This document shows, one piece after another, positions 1 through 8,492 of a stretch of 64,000 nt of DNA; the stretch's first letter is position 1; the number at the start of each line of letters is the position of its first letter. The stretch spans positions 3,782,001 through 3,846,000 of the forward strand of contig NZ_JAPEPI010000001.1 in the NCBI RefSeq assembly GCF_026340305.1, in the 5' to 3' direction. The DNA is from Streptomyces sp. NBC_01381 (GTDB lineage Bacteria > Actinomycetota > Actinomycetes > Streptomycetales > Streptomycetaceae). The notes under the pieces are model-generated. The model did not search any database and had not been told where the DNA came from. It was given only the letters and a program-made list of their open reading frames with translations. The position numbers and the translations under genes are program-made.

Positions 1-1284
1 CTGACGTTCGCCGACGGCACGGCGCTGACGGCCGCCGATGTGAAGTTCTCCATCGAGCGCGTGCGCGACATCAAGATCAAGAACCCCAGCGGTTCGGACG
101 GCCTGGTGGCCAACGTCGACGCGATCGAGACGCAGGGCGACCGCGGTGTCGTCTTCCACCTCAAGAGCCCCGACGCGACGTTCCCGTACAAGCTGGCCAC
201 GCCCACGGCGGGCATCATCAGCAAGGACAAGTACAGCAAGAACAAGCTGCGCGACGGCTTCGACGTCGACGGCTCGGGCCCCTACACCGCCCAGCACGAG
301 GTCAAGGACGGCCAGCTCGTCAAGACGACGTTCTCCAAGAACGCCAACTACAAGGGCGCGTTGACGCCCAAGAGCGACACGATCGAGATGCGCAACTACG
401 CCTCCACCGAGGCCATGGGCGAGGCGCTCGAGAGCGGCGACATCGACATGATGACCCGCACCATGTCGCCCGAGCAGATCAAGGACCTCGACGAGACCCC
501 GTCGAAGAACATCGAGCTGGTCGAGATGCCCGGCCTCGAGATCCGCTACCTCGGCTTCAACACGGACGCAAGGACCGTCAAGTCCAAGGCCGTCCGCCAG
601 GCCATGGCACAGGTCGTCGACCGCGGAGCCCTCGCGTCCGGCGTGTACGGAACCGCCGCAGAGCCGCTCTTCTCGCTGGTGCCGACCACCGTCACGGGCC
701 ACACCAACTCGTTCTTCAACAAGTACGGCAACCCCAGCCCGGCCAAGGCCCGCGCCCTGCTGCAGCGGGCCGACATCACCACCCCGGTGAAGCTCACCCT
801 GCATTACACGACCGACCACTACGGCCCGGCCACCAAGAAGGAGTTCGAGTTGCTGCAGAAGCAGCTCAACGCCAGCGGCCTGTTCGACGTGTCGATCAAG
901 GGCGGGCCGTGGAGCACCTTCCGCGCCGCCGAGCAGAAGGGCGCGTACGACGTCTACGGAATGGGCTGGTTCCCCGACTTCCCCGACGCCGACAACTTCC
1001 TCGCGCCGTTCCTCGACAAGGACAACTTCCTCGGATCGCCGTACGAGAACAGCACCATCAACGAAGAGCTGATCCCGCACTCGCGCCGCGAGGCGGACCG
1101 GCTCACGGCCTCCAAGAGCATCAAGAAGATCCAGGACATCGTCGCCGAGGACGTGCCGGTGCTTCCCCTGTGGCAGGGCAAGCAGTACATCGCCGCCCGC
1201 GACGACATCACCGGCGTCGAGTGGGCCCTCAACTCCTCGTCGAATCTGCAGCTGTGGGAGCTCGGCCGCGGTGTGAGCGGCTGA
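1..1284 (+). CDS. ABC transporter substrate-binding protein, family 5 (5' truncated)
   Basis: The frame is open from base 1 and ends in TGA, so the N-terminus, including any signal peptide or lipobox, lies outside the window. About 427 residues are visible. They match the extracellular solute-binding family 5 (DppA/OppA type): the ADVKFSIERV region, the SGPY block, and the C-terminal YDVYGMGWFPDFPDADNF segment that lines the ligand pocket. Such proteins bind peptides or related solutes outside the membrane and pass them to an ABC permease. It is a clear paralogue of the next gene, 90 bases downstream on the same strand. No permease or ATPase is visible, so these may lie upstream. The ligand cannot be read from sequence. 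Confidence 0.93.
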   Translation: MTFADGTALTAADVKFSIERVRDIKIKNPSGSDGLVANVDAIETQGDRGVVFHLKSPDATFPYKLATPTAGIISKDKYSKNKLRDGFDVDGSGPYTAQHEVKDGQLVKTTFSKNANYKGALTPKSDTIEMRNYASTEAMGEALESGDIDMMTRTMSPEQIKDLDETPSKNIELVEMPGLEIRYLGFNTDARTVKSKAVRQAMAQVVDRGALASGVYGTAAEPLFSLVPTTVTGHTNSFFNKYGNPSPAKARALLQRADITTPVKLTLHYTTDHYGPATKKEFELLQKQLNASGLFDVSIKGGPWSTFRAAEQKGAYDVYGMGWFPDFPDADNFLAPFLDKDNFLGSPYENSTINEELIPHSRREADRLTASKSIKKIQDIVAEDVPVLPLWQGKQYIAARDDITGVEWALNSSSNLQLWELGRGVSG

Positions 1285-1374
1285 CCTCCGCACGCACCGG
1301 CAGCGAACGCCGAGCTCCGCTCAGCGCATGCCGAGTTCCGCTCCACCGATGGACAACAACGACAAGGTACGTAC

Positions 1375-2961
1375 GTGAACTTGCGTAACCAGTGGCTGGC
1401 CCTTCCCCTCATGGGAGGGCTGGCCGCCGCCCTGCTGACCGGCTGCGGTTCGGAGACGGGCGATGCGGGGGAATCCGGTGACGCGGTGGTCGTGGGGATG
1501 TCCGACGACATCCTGGCCACCGACCCGGCGTCCGGCTATGACCCGGGGTCATGGCTGCTCTTCAACAACGTCTTCCAGTCCCTGATGAGCTTCCCGAACG
1601 GGGCCACGGAGCCGGAGCCCGAGGCCGCCAAGGAGTGCGGTTTCACGGACACGGAGACCAAGGTCTTCAAGTGCACGCTCCGTGACGGCCTCAAGTTCAG
1701 CAACGGAAAGTCGCTGACCTCGAAGGACGTCAAGTTCTCCTTCGACCGCATGCGCACGATCGGCGACGACGCCGGTCCCGCGATCATGTTCCCGATGCTC
1801 GACCGCGTCGAGACGCCGGACACCAAGAGCGTCGTCTTCAAGCTCAAGTACCCCGACGCGACCTTCCCCAGCAAGATCGCGTCCGGCGCCGGTTCCATCG
1901 TCGACCACCGCTCGTACGACATGAACGCGCTGCGCGGAGACGCCCAGGCCACCGGCTCGGGGCCGTACAAGCTCGACTCCTTCACCAAGGAGGAGGCGGT
2001 GTTCTCGGTCAACCCCGAGTACAAGGGCACCGCCAAGGTGAAGAACAAGGGCCTCACCATCAAGTTCTTCCACAACGACCGGAAGAGCCTGAAGCAGGCG
2101 ATCCTGGACAACAAGGTCGACATCGCCTACCGAGGCCTCGCCGCCTCCGACGTCGCGGACATCGAGCAGGACACCTCCAGCGAGAGCCAGAGCATCGACG
2201 TCGTCGAGGGCACGAGCGCCGAGGTGCAGCACCTGGTCTTCAACATGAAGGACCCGGTCGCGGGCAAGCTCGGCGTCCGCAAGGCCATGGCCTATCTCCT
2301 GGACCGGGACGCCCTGGTCCAGGAGGTCTACCAGGACACGGCCACGCCGCTGTACTCGATCGTCCCGGCCGGCATCGGCGGTCACAACACCGCCTTCTTC
2401 GACACCTACGGCGCCCGCCCGCAGCGCTCCAAGGCCGCGGCCGCCCTGCGCGCCGACGGCGTGAGCGGCAAGGTCAAGCTCACGCTCTGGTCCACGCCCT
2501 CGCGCTACGGCCCCTCGACGGACGAGGAACTGAAGGCGATCGCCAAGCAGCTCAACAAGAGCGGCCTGTTCGACGCCGACGTGAAGTCCATCGAGTTCAA
2601 GCAGTACGAGAAGGACATCAAGGCCGGCAAGTACGGCGTGTACGTCAAGGGCTGGGTGCCGGACTACCCGGACCCGGACAACTTCACCCAGCCGTTCTTC
2701 GGCAAGGGCAACGTCCTCGACAACGGCTACACGAACAGCGACATCACCGGGAAGATCATCCCCGACACCGCGGCCCAGAGCGACCGCACCAAGACGAACA
2801 AGGACTACGCGAGGCTCCAGGACACGGTCGCGAACGAGCTGCCGATCCTGCCGGTCTGGCAGGCCAAGCAGTACGCGGTGATCCGCGACGACGTGTACGG
2901 CGTGGAGTCCTGCCTCGACGCGTCGACGGTGTTCCGCTTCTGGGAGATCAGCAAGGGCTGA
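1375..2961 (+). CDS. ABC transporter substrate-binding lipoprotein, family 5
   Basis: This 528-residue protein starts at GTG. The N-terminus is a lipoprotein signal: MNLRNQW, a hydrophobic core, then the lipobox LLTGC with Cys about residue 25, so it should be anchored to the outer face of the membrane. The family 5 solute-binding fold follows throughout, with LTSKDVKFSFDRM near residue 120 and YGVYVKGWVPDYPDPDNF near residue 420. It is closely similar to the truncated protein before it, so the pair looks like a tandem duplication with possibly split specificity. A 20-bp hairpin follows the stop. The substrate is probably an oligopeptide but is not proven. Confidence 0.93.
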   Translation: MNLRNQWLALPLMGGLAAALLTGCGSETGDAGESGDAVVVGMSDDILATDPASGYDPGSWLLFNNVFQSLMSFPNGATEPEPEAAKECGFTDTETKVFKCTLRDGLKFSNGKSLTSKDVKFSFDRMRTIGDDAGPAIMFPMLDRVETPDTKSVVFKLKYPDATFPSKIASGAGSIVDHRSYDMNALRGDAQATGSGPYKLDSFTKEEAVFSVNPEYKGTAKVKNKGLTIKFFHNDRKSLKQAILDNKVDIAYRGLAASDVADIEQDTSSESQSIDVVEGTSAEVQHLVFNMKDPVAGKLGVRKAMAYLLDRDALVQEVYQDTATPLYSIVPAGIGGHNTAFFDTYGARPQRSKAAAALRADGVSGKVKLTLWSTPSRYGPSTDEELKAIAKQLNKSGLFDADVKSIEFKQYEKDIKAGKYGVYVKGWVPDYPDPDNFTQPFFGKGNVLDNGYTNSDITGKIIPDTAAQSDRTKTNKDYARLQDTVANELPILPVWQAKQYAVIRDDVYGVESCLDASTVFRFWEISKG

Positions 2962-2984
2962 TTCCGGCCGCGTACGTCCGCATA

Positions 2985-3026
2985 CAGAAGAAGGTGGCCG
3001 CCCCTCGGGGCGGCCACCTTCTTCTG
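2985..3026. terminator. Bidirectional hairpin terminator between convergent genes
   Basis: A perfect 20-bp inverted repeat (2985-3004 with 3007-3026) with only TC at the centre. It lies between the convergent substrate-binding-protein gene and the response regulator. The 3' arm is rich in C and T. It probably ends transcription from both sides. Confidence 0.85.
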
Positions 3027-3038
3027 TCACCTGTTGAA

Positions 3039-3710
3039 CTACTGCGCGCCGGGACGCACCAGACCGCTCTCGTACGCGTACACCGCGGCCTGCACCCGGT
3101 CGCGCAGGCCCAGCTTGGTGAGCACATGGCCCACATGCGTCTTGACCGTCGTCTCGCTGACGAACAGGTCCGCCGCGATCTCCGCGTTCGACAGACCGCG
3201 GGCCACCAGCTTCAGCACCTCGACCTCGCGCTCGGTCAGCGTGTGCAGGGTGTCCGGCACCGGCTCGTCGCCCGACGGGAGATGCCCGGCGTACTTGTCC
3301 AGAAGCCTGCGGGTGATGCTCGGCGCGAGCATCGCCTCGCCGGAGGCGACCACCCGGATCGCCTGCACCAGCTCGTTCGCCGGGGCGTCCTTGAGCAGGA
3401 AGCCGCTGGCGCCGGCGCGCAGCGCCTCCACCACGTACTCATCCAGGTCGAAGGTGGTCAGGACCAGGACCTTCGCCGGGCCGTCCCGGCCGGGCCCGGT
3501 GATCTGCCGGGTCGCCTCGACACCGTCCATCCGCGGCATGCGGATGTCCATCAGGACCACGTCGGGCTGCAGCGCCCGCACCTGGTCGAGAGCCTGCAGG
3601 CCGTCTCCGGCCTCGCCGACGACCGCGACGTCCTGCTCGGCCTCCAGAATCATCCGGAACCCGGTGCGCAGCAGTGGCTGGTCGTCGACCAGTAGGACAC
3701 GGATCGCCAC
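3039..3710 (-). CDS. NarL/LuxR-type two-component response regulator (orphan)
   Basis: A GTG start at 3710 is chosen because it gives the canonical receiver start (VAIRVLLVDDQPLLR) and is preceded by GGAGAG on the minus strand; the upstream extension has no family match. This gives 223 residues. The receiver domain has acidic DD at residues 9-10, the phospho-acceptor Asp in VLMDIRMP near residue 55, and the conserved KD near residue 105. The C-terminal LuxR helix-turn-helix begins at LTEREVEVLKLVARGLSNAEIA. It should bind DNA once phosphorylated by a histidine kinase, but no kinase gene is in view. Its start is 14 bases after the nuclease stop, so the two are probably co-transcribed. Confidence 0.93.
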   Translation of the reverse strand: MAIRVLLVDDQPLLRTGFRMILEAEQDVAVVGEAGDGLQALDQVRALQPDVVLMDIRMPRMDGVEATRQITGPGRDGPAKVLVLTTFDLDEYVVEALRAGASGFLLKDAPANELVQAIRVVASGEAMLAPSITRRLLDKYAGHLPSGDEPVPDTLHTLTEREVEVLKLVARGLSNAEIAADLFVSETTVKTHVGHVLTKLGLRDRVQAAVYAYESGLVRPGAQ

Positions 3711-3724
3711 GTAACTCTCCTTCG

Positions 3725-4606
3725 CTAGCCCGGCCCCATTCTGCCCTGCGCGCCCTCTCCGGACTCGGGCACCCTCACCGCAAGCGGGTACGGCGGGGGA
3801 GTCCCGCCGAATTCCGGACATACGGCCTGGTGGTCGCACCAGCCGCAGAGCTTGGTCGGCCGCGGCCGCCAGTCACCCGTCTCGGTGGCGAGCGTGATCG
3901 CCTCCCAGAGCGCGTGCAGCTTCCGCTCGACCTGCTCCAGGTCGGCGATCACCGGGTCGTACGTGATGACGTCGCCGCTGCCCAGATAGACGAGCTGGAG
4001 GCGGCGCGGGACCACGCCCTTCAGGCGCCACACCACCAGGGCGTAGAACTTCATCTGGAAGAGCGCGCCCTCCGAATACTCGGGGCGGGGGGCCTTGCCC
4101 GTCTTGTAGTCGACGATCCGCACCTCGCCGGTGGGCGCCACGTCCACGCGGTCGATGATGCCGCGCAGCTTCAGGCCGGATTCCAGCTCGGCCTGCACGA
4201 ACAGTTCCCGCTCGGCGGGCTCCAGACGCGTCGGGTCCTCCAGCGTGAACCACCGCTCGACGAGCTTCTCCGCGTCCTCGAGCCAGCGCGCGAGCCGCCG
4301 GCCTTCCTCGTCGTCCGCGAACAGCTCCGTCAGCTCCGGTCTGGCCTCCCGCAGCTTATCCCACTGCCCTGGGATCAGCGCCTTGGCACGCGGCGCGGTC
4401 CGCTCACCGGCCGGGGCGTCGAAAAGCCGCTCAAGGACGGCGTGCACCAGCGTGCCGCGGGTCGCCGCCTCGCTCGGCTTCTCCGGCAGCTTGTCGATCA
4501 CCCGGAACCGGTAGAGCAGCGGGCACTGCATGAAGTCGCTGGCGCGCGAGGGCGACAGAGACGCCGGGCGCACGGCCGCCACGGCACCGTCGGTGCTGGT
4601 TTCCAT
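3725..4606 (-). CDS. RecB/Cas4-like PD-(D/E)XK exonuclease with probable Fe-S cluster
   Basis: This 293-residue protein starts at ATG (4606). The nuclease core is visible: LSPSRASDFMQCPLLYRFR at the N-terminus, GTLVHAVLE with the conserved His, LRGIIDRVDV with the metal-binding Asp, and VRIVDYKTGK, which carries the D-X-K of the active site. One Cys in MQCP plus a C-terminal Cys-x2-Cys-x5-Cys (LCGWCDHQAVC) is the four-Cys layout that holds a 4Fe-4S cluster in AddB and Cas4 nucleases. It is therefore probably a DNA-repair nuclease, though no helicase partner is adjacent. A TAGGGT -10 box 8 nt before the ATG suggests a leaderless message. Downstream is the response regulator. Confidence 0.9.
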   Translation of the reverse strand: METSTDGAVAAVRPASLSPSRASDFMQCPLLYRFRVIDKLPEKPSEAATRGTLVHAVLERLFDAPAGERTAPRAKALIPGQWDKLREARPELTELFADDEEGRRLARWLEDAEKLVERWFTLEDPTRLEPAERELFVQAELESGLKLRGIIDRVDVAPTGEVRIVDYKTGKAPRPEYSEGALFQMKFYALVVWRLKGVVPRRLQLVYLGSGDVITYDPVIADLEQVERKLHALWEAITLATETGDWRPRPTKLCGWCDHQAVCPEFGGTPPPYPLAVRVPESGEGAQGRMGPG

Positions 4607-4614
4607 GAGGACAG

Positions 4615-4620
4615 ACCCTA
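4615..4620 (-). promoter_or_regulatory. Candidate -10 box of a leaderless mRNA (RecB-like gene)
   Basis: TAGGGT on the minus strand, 8 nt before the ATG at 4606. No Shine-Dalgarno sequence fits between them, so transcription probably starts at or next to the start codon. Confidence 0.5.
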
Positions 4621-4734
4621 CGACCCGCCACTGACAACGGCCGCATACCATCGACGACAGACCCTCTCGCCCTGCATGATCGTGCGTGTACCGCGCCGGA
4701 CAGGGGCGAGGGACGCTTCGAACGAGGGGACATC

Positions 4735-6621
4735 GTGGACGAAAGCGGCGGGAGCGGCAGGCCGCGGTCCGACGGCACGGACGGCCGGCGGCCGGGCGCG
4801 GGCCACGTGAATCCGCCGCGCCCGGTGGACTCGGCCGAGCCGGCGGGCCCGACCCGGAGCGCACCGGACGGCGCCGCACACCCCGGCCCGGAAGCCACGC
4901 CGGACGACACGAACCCCGAACGCCCGACCGCCGACGCCACCGCGCGTCCCGAGGCTGGGGCCGCCGACGCCACCGCGCGTCCCGAGGCCCGCGAGGAGAC
5001 CCCGGGGCAGAAACCCGCCGAGGACACACCACGGCCGCCCCGCGAGAACGAATCCAGGCCTGCTGATCCCGCCACGACTGGCTCCGCCGAGCCCGGGTCC
5101 GCCGAGCCGGGCGCTGCTGAGCTCGGCTCCGTCGAGTCCGGTTCCGCCGCGCCCAATCCCGGCGAGACGCCCCCCACCCCGCAGCCCGGCGACGGCCCAG
5201 CCGGGGCCCGGTCCGGTGACCGGCTCGTGAAGTCGTCCCGCACGGAAGCACCGGGCGACGCCACGTCCGGCGACGCCGCGCCCGGCCCCGGCGATGCGCA
5301 CCCCGCCCCCCAGCCCGGCGACGGCCCAGCCGGCCCCCGGTCCGGCGACCGGCTCGTCAAGGCTCCCCGTACGGAGCCCACCGGCGACGCCGCGCCCCGC
5401 TCCACCGACACCCACCCCGAGTTCGCGCACGCCAGCCACGGGCCCGCCCCGAAGCCCAAGGCGCAGAAGGGGCCCGGGGGAGGGCTGCTCATGGGGCGGC
5501 CGTTCGGCGTGCCGGTGTATGTGGCGCCGAGCTGGTTCCTTGTCGCCGCCCTGATCACCTGGGTCTTCGGCGGGCAGCTCGACCGCGTGCTGCCCGAACT
5601 CGGCGGCGCCCGCTATCTCGTGTCGCTGTTCTTCGCCGTCGCCTTCTACGCATCCGTACTCGTCCACGAGCTGGCCCACACCGTCGCCGCCCTGCGCTTC
5701 AAGCTGCCGGTGCGCCGTATCCAGCTGCAGTTCTTCGGCGGCGTATCCGAGATCGAGAAGGAGAGCGAGACCCCGGGGCGCGAGTTCATCCTCGCCTTCG
5801 TCGGGCCGCTGCTCTCCCTCGTGCTCGCCGGGGTGTTCTACGCCGGCATGCGCGTCGTCGAGCCCGGCACCGTCCCAGGCGTACTCCTCGCCGGCCTGAT
5901 GATCTCCAACCTCATCGTCGCCGCCTTCAACCTCCTGCCGGGGCTGCCCCTGGACGGCGGCCGCATGCTCCGCGCCGTCGTCTGGAAGATCACCGGCAAG
6001 CCCATGAGCGGCACGGTCGCCGCAGCCTGGGTCGGCCGCGCCCTCGCCATCTCCGTCCTCATCGGGCTGCCCATCCTCAACCAGTCCGGCGCGCTCGGCG
6101 GCGAGGCCCAGGACATCGGCGGCATGGACACCGTCACGGACGCCCTGCTCGCCGCGATCCTTGCCGCGATCATCTGGACCGGTGCGGGCAACAGCCTGCG
6201 CATGGCCCGCCTGCGCGAACACCTGCCCGAGCTGCGGGCCCGCGCCCTGACCCGCCGCGCCGTCCCGGTCGAGACCGACACCCCGCTCTCCGAAGCGCTG
6301 CGCCGCGCCAACGCCGCGGGGGCCCGCGCCCTGGTCGTGGTCGACGCCGACGGCGACCCCATGGCCGTGGTCCGCGAGGCCGCGATCGTCGGCGTGCCCG
6401 AGCACCGGCGCCCCTGGGTGACCGTCAGCGGCCTCGCGCAGGACATCACCGAGGGCATGCGCGTCTCCGCCGAACTCGCGGGCGAGGAACTGCTCGACAC
6501 CCTGCGGGCGACACCCGCCACGGAGTACCTGGTCGTCGAGGACTCCGGCGAGATCTACGGAGTGCTCTCCGCCGCCGACGTGGAGCGCGCCTTCGTGAAG
6601 GCCATGGCCCGCCCCAGCTGA
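4735..6621 (+). CDS. Site-2 protease family (M50) membrane metalloprotease with CBS domains and long disordered N-terminus
   Basis: This 628-residue protein starts at GTG behind GAGGGGA. Residues 1 to about 245 are Pro/Gly/Glu/Asp-rich and contain imperfect internal repeats (two copies of PQPGDGPAG followed by RSGDRLVK). The family's usual start, MGRPFGVPVYV, is at residue 253. The zinc motif HELAH is at 311-315 and the third-ligand region NLLPGLPLDGG has its Asp near 407, all within about six hydrophobic segments. Two CBS-like repeats occupy the C-terminus (about 510-625). Such enzymes cut membrane-embedded substrates such as anti-sigma factors. The substrate here is unknown. The first 250 residues are unusual, and a shorter start near 5491 is possible but has no obvious ribosome site. 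Confidence 0.88.
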   Translation: MDESGGSGRPRSDGTDGRRPGAGHVNPPRPVDSAEPAGPTRSAPDGAAHPGPEATPDDTNPERPTADATARPEAGAADATARPEAREETPGQKPAEDTPRPPRENESRPADPATTGSAEPGSAEPGAAELGSVESGSAAPNPGETPPTPQPGDGPAGARSGDRLVKSSRTEAPGDATSGDAAPGPGDAHPAPQPGDGPAGPRSGDRLVKAPRTEPTGDAAPRSTDTHPEFAHASHGPAPKPKAQKGPGGGLLMGRPFGVPVYVAPSWFLVAALITWVFGGQLDRVLPELGGARYLVSLFFAVAFYASVLVHELAHTVAALRFKLPVRRIQLQFFGGVSEIEKESETPGREFILAFVGPLLSLVLAGVFYAGMRVVEPGTVPGVLLAGLMISNLIVAAFNLLPGLPLDGGRMLRAVVWKITGKPMSGTVAAAWVGRALAISVLIGLPILNQSGALGGEAQDIGGMDTVTDALLAAILAAIIWTGAGNSLRMARLREHLPELRARALTRRAVPVETDTPLSEALRRANAAGARALVVVDADGDPMAVVREAAIVGVPEHRRPWVTVSGLAQDITEGMRVSAELAGEELLDTLRATPATEYLVVEDSGEIYGVLSAADVERAFVKAMARPS

Positions 6622-6659
6622 CGTACGCCACCGTGGTCGGCGGCCCCCGCAGGGGCCGG

Positions 6660-6665
6660 TAGGCT
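6660..6665 (+). promoter_or_regulatory. Candidate -10 box of leaderless trmI mRNA
   Basis: TAGGCT, then 6 nt, then the trmI ATG. A 7-bp hairpin (6641-6658) lies just upstream and may end the previous transcript. Confidence 0.55.
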
Positions 6666-6671
6666 GGTCAC

Positions 6672-7574
6672 ATGTCCGAACCGACCGGTGCCGCCCGCCG
6701 ACGCGGGCCCTTCAAGGTCGGGGACCAGGTTCAGCTGACCGACCCCAAGGGCCGCCACTACACGTTCACGCTCGAGGCCGGGAAGAACTTCCACACCCAC
6801 AAGGGTTCCTTCCCCCACGACGAGCTGATCGGTGCTCCCGAGGGCAGCGTTGTCCGCACCACGGGAAACGTCGCCTACCTCGCGCTGCGCCCCCTGCTCC
6901 CCGACTATGTCCTGTCCATGCCCCGCGGCGCCGCCGTGGTCTACCCCAAGGACGCGGGGCAGATCCTGGCCTTCGCCGACATCTTCCCCGGCGCCCGCGT
7001 CGTCGAGGCCGGCGTCGGCTCAGGATCGCTGAGCAGCTTCCTCCTGCGCGCCATCGGCGACCAGGGCATGCTGCACTCCTACGAGCGCCGCGAGGACTTC
7101 GCCGAGATCGCCCAGCAGAACGTGGAACGCTACTTCGGCGCCCCGCACCCCGCCTGGCAGCTCACCGTCGGCGACCTCCAGGACAACCTGAGCGACACCG
7201 ACGTCGACCGCGTCATCCTCGACATGCTCGCCCCCTGGGAGTGCCTGGACGTCGTCTCCAAGGCGCTCGTCCCGGGCGGCATCCTCTGCTGCTACGTCGC
7301 GACGACCACCCAGCTCGCCAGGACCGTCGAGTCCATCCGCGAGATCGGCGGCTTCAACGAGCCGACCGCCTGGGAGTCGATGATCCGCAACTGGCACATC
7401 GAGGGCCTCGCCGTCCGCCCCGACCACCGCATGATCGGCCACACCGGCTTCCTGCTCACCGCCCGCCGCCTCGCGGACGGCGTCGAGCCCCCCATGCGCC
7501 GCCGCCGCCCCGCCAAGGGCGCGTACGGCGAGGACTACTCGGGTCCCAACGCCGACGGCGGCACCCCGCGCTGA
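6672..7574 (+). CDS. trmI: tRNA (adenine-58-N1)-methyltransferase TrmI
   Basis: This 300-residue enzyme starts at ATG. An N-terminal small beta domain (GPFKVGDQVQLTD) precedes the class I SAM fold. The SAM motif is VVEAGVGSGSLSSFLL near residue 115, and the catalytic-site Asp sits in VDRVILDMLAPWE near residue 180. It methylates N1 of A58 in the T-loop of tRNA, using S-adenosylmethionine. In actinobacteria it usually lies directly upstream of the proteasome ATPase locus, as it does here. The message is probably leaderless. A very strong terminator follows at 7604-7657. Confidence 0.94.
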   Translation: MSEPTGAARRRGPFKVGDQVQLTDPKGRHYTFTLEAGKNFHTHKGSFPHDELIGAPEGSVVRTTGNVAYLALRPLLPDYVLSMPRGAAVVYPKDAGQILAFADIFPGARVVEAGVGSGSLSSFLLRAIGDQGMLHSYERREDFAEIAQQNVERYFGAPHPAWQLTVGDLQDNLSDTDVDRVILDMLAPWECLDVVSKALVPGGILCCYVATTTQLARTVESIREIGGFNEPTAWESMIRNWHIEGLAVRPDHRMIGHTGFLLTARRLADGVEPPMRRRRPAKGAYGEDYSGPNADGGTPR

Positions 7575-7603
7575 CCCGCGCGGCGAGCCCCGTCCAACAA
7601 GCA

Positions 7604-7657
7604 GGCGCCGCCGCCGAGTTCCCCGACCGACCGGGGAACTCGGCGGCGGCGCCTTTT
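7604..7657 (+). terminator. Rho-independent terminator after trmI
   Basis: A perfect 21-bp stem (7604-7624 with 7633-7653), an 8-nt loop and then TTTT. It is the most classical terminator in the window. Confidence 0.9.
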
Positions 7658-7681
7658 CGTTGACAGGACGCCAGACGCGTA

Positions 7682-7738
7682 CCAGAAGAACATCGGCGTC
7701 CCAGAAAGCCATCGACGCACCAGAAGAACGGCGATCCC
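7682..7738. repeat. Three tandem 19-bp imperfect repeats
   Basis: Units begin at 7682, 7701 and 7720, each opening with CCAGAA and sharing a CATCG-like middle. They lie between the trmI terminator and the gene at 7830. A regulatory role is possible but unproven. Confidence 0.6.
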
Positions 7739-7757
7739 CACCGGACCCCGGTGTTCC

Positions 7758-7772
7758 ACCTCACTGTGAGGT
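7758..7772. promoter_or_regulatory. Palindrome upstream of the secreted-protein gene
   Basis: ACCTCACTGTGAGGT is a perfect 7-bp inverted repeat around a central T, about 57 bases before the start codon. It could be an operator. No regulator can be assigned. Confidence 0.4.
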
Positions 7773-7829
7773 ATGGCACGATGCTGGCCACCTCCCCCAC
7801 CGGCACAGCCCTCACAGGAGACCCTCCTA

Positions 7830-8408
7830 GTGCAGAACCCCGCCGTCCCGGAACTGGCACACACCACCACCCGCCCCATCCACTGGCTGGCCACCGCGGC
7901 CGCACTCGCCGCCGTCATCGCGGGCTCCTCCTTCCTGCAGCCCGACCCGGCGAACGCCGCACAGGCCGGCTCCAAGCCCTCCGCCAAGAGCGCGGCCGCC
8001 CCCGCGCCCGCCCCTGACGCCGACGCCGTCACGTACCCCATCACCTGCGGAAACGTGAAACCCGTCGTCAAGAAGAAGGCCTCCGGCGACCTCGACGGCG
8101 ACGGCAGACCCGAGACCGTCGCCGTGGTGCACTGCGCCGCCGGATCGGGCACCCCGCCCGACGGCATCTACGTGATCACCCGCGCCACGGAGGGCAAGCC
8201 CCGCGTCGTCGCCACCCTCGTCGACCCGCACGACCGGCAGAACGTCAGCGACTTCGCCGTACGTGACGGAGCGATCACCGCCACGCTCCTCGGCTACTCC
8301 TCGACCGACGTGCCCCGCTGCTGTCCCGATCAGCAGGACGACGCCAAGTGGCAGTGGAAGGACGGCACGTTCGCACGGTCCACACCGGCCGGAGCACACA
8401 GTGTGTGA
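7830..8408 (+). CDS. Secreted protein of unknown function with a calcium-like DxDGD motif
   Basis: GTG at 7830 is chosen because AGGAG lies 9 nt upstream. The 192-residue product has a signal peptide: a TTTRPIHW basic start, a hydrophobic run of about 20 residues and an Ala-rich cleavage zone (ANAAQA). After an Ala/Pro linker the mature part has ITCGNV, then GDLDGDGRPETVAVVHC, which resembles an FG-GAP/EF-hand-type calcium loop, and finally PRCCPDQQ. Four Cys residues may form disulfides outside the cell. I do not recognise a defined enzyme family. The gene stands alone between two strong terminators, and an acCTCACTGTGAGgt palindrome (7758-7772) lies in its upstream region. Confidence 0.82.
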   Translation: MQNPAVPELAHTTTRPIHWLATAAALAAVIAGSSFLQPDPANAAQAGSKPSAKSAAAPAPAPDADAVTYPITCGNVKPVVKKKASGDLDGDGRPETVAVVHCAAGSGTPPDGIYVITRATEGKPRVVATLVDPHDRQNVSDFAVRDGAITATLLGYSSTDVPRCCPDQQDDAKWQWKDGTFARSTPAGAHSV

Positions 8409-8420
8409 CGGAACCGACAC

Positions 8421-8471
8421 GAGTAAGGGGTCTGTGCCCGCCGGTCACCGGCGGGCACAGACCCCTTACTC
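8421..8471. terminator. Bidirectional terminator, 25-bp perfect palindrome
   Basis: Arms 8421-8445 and 8447-8471 are perfectly complementary around a single C. It sits between the convergent secreted-protein and ferredoxin genes. Confidence 0.85.
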
Positions 8472-8492
8472 ATGCGTGAGTTCGCGGCGGCC

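Noticed and set aside
7660..7665. TTGACA as a -35 box after the trmI terminator
   Set aside because: No suitable -10 hexamer lies 16-19 bases downstream, and the element sits at the end of a terminator T-run.
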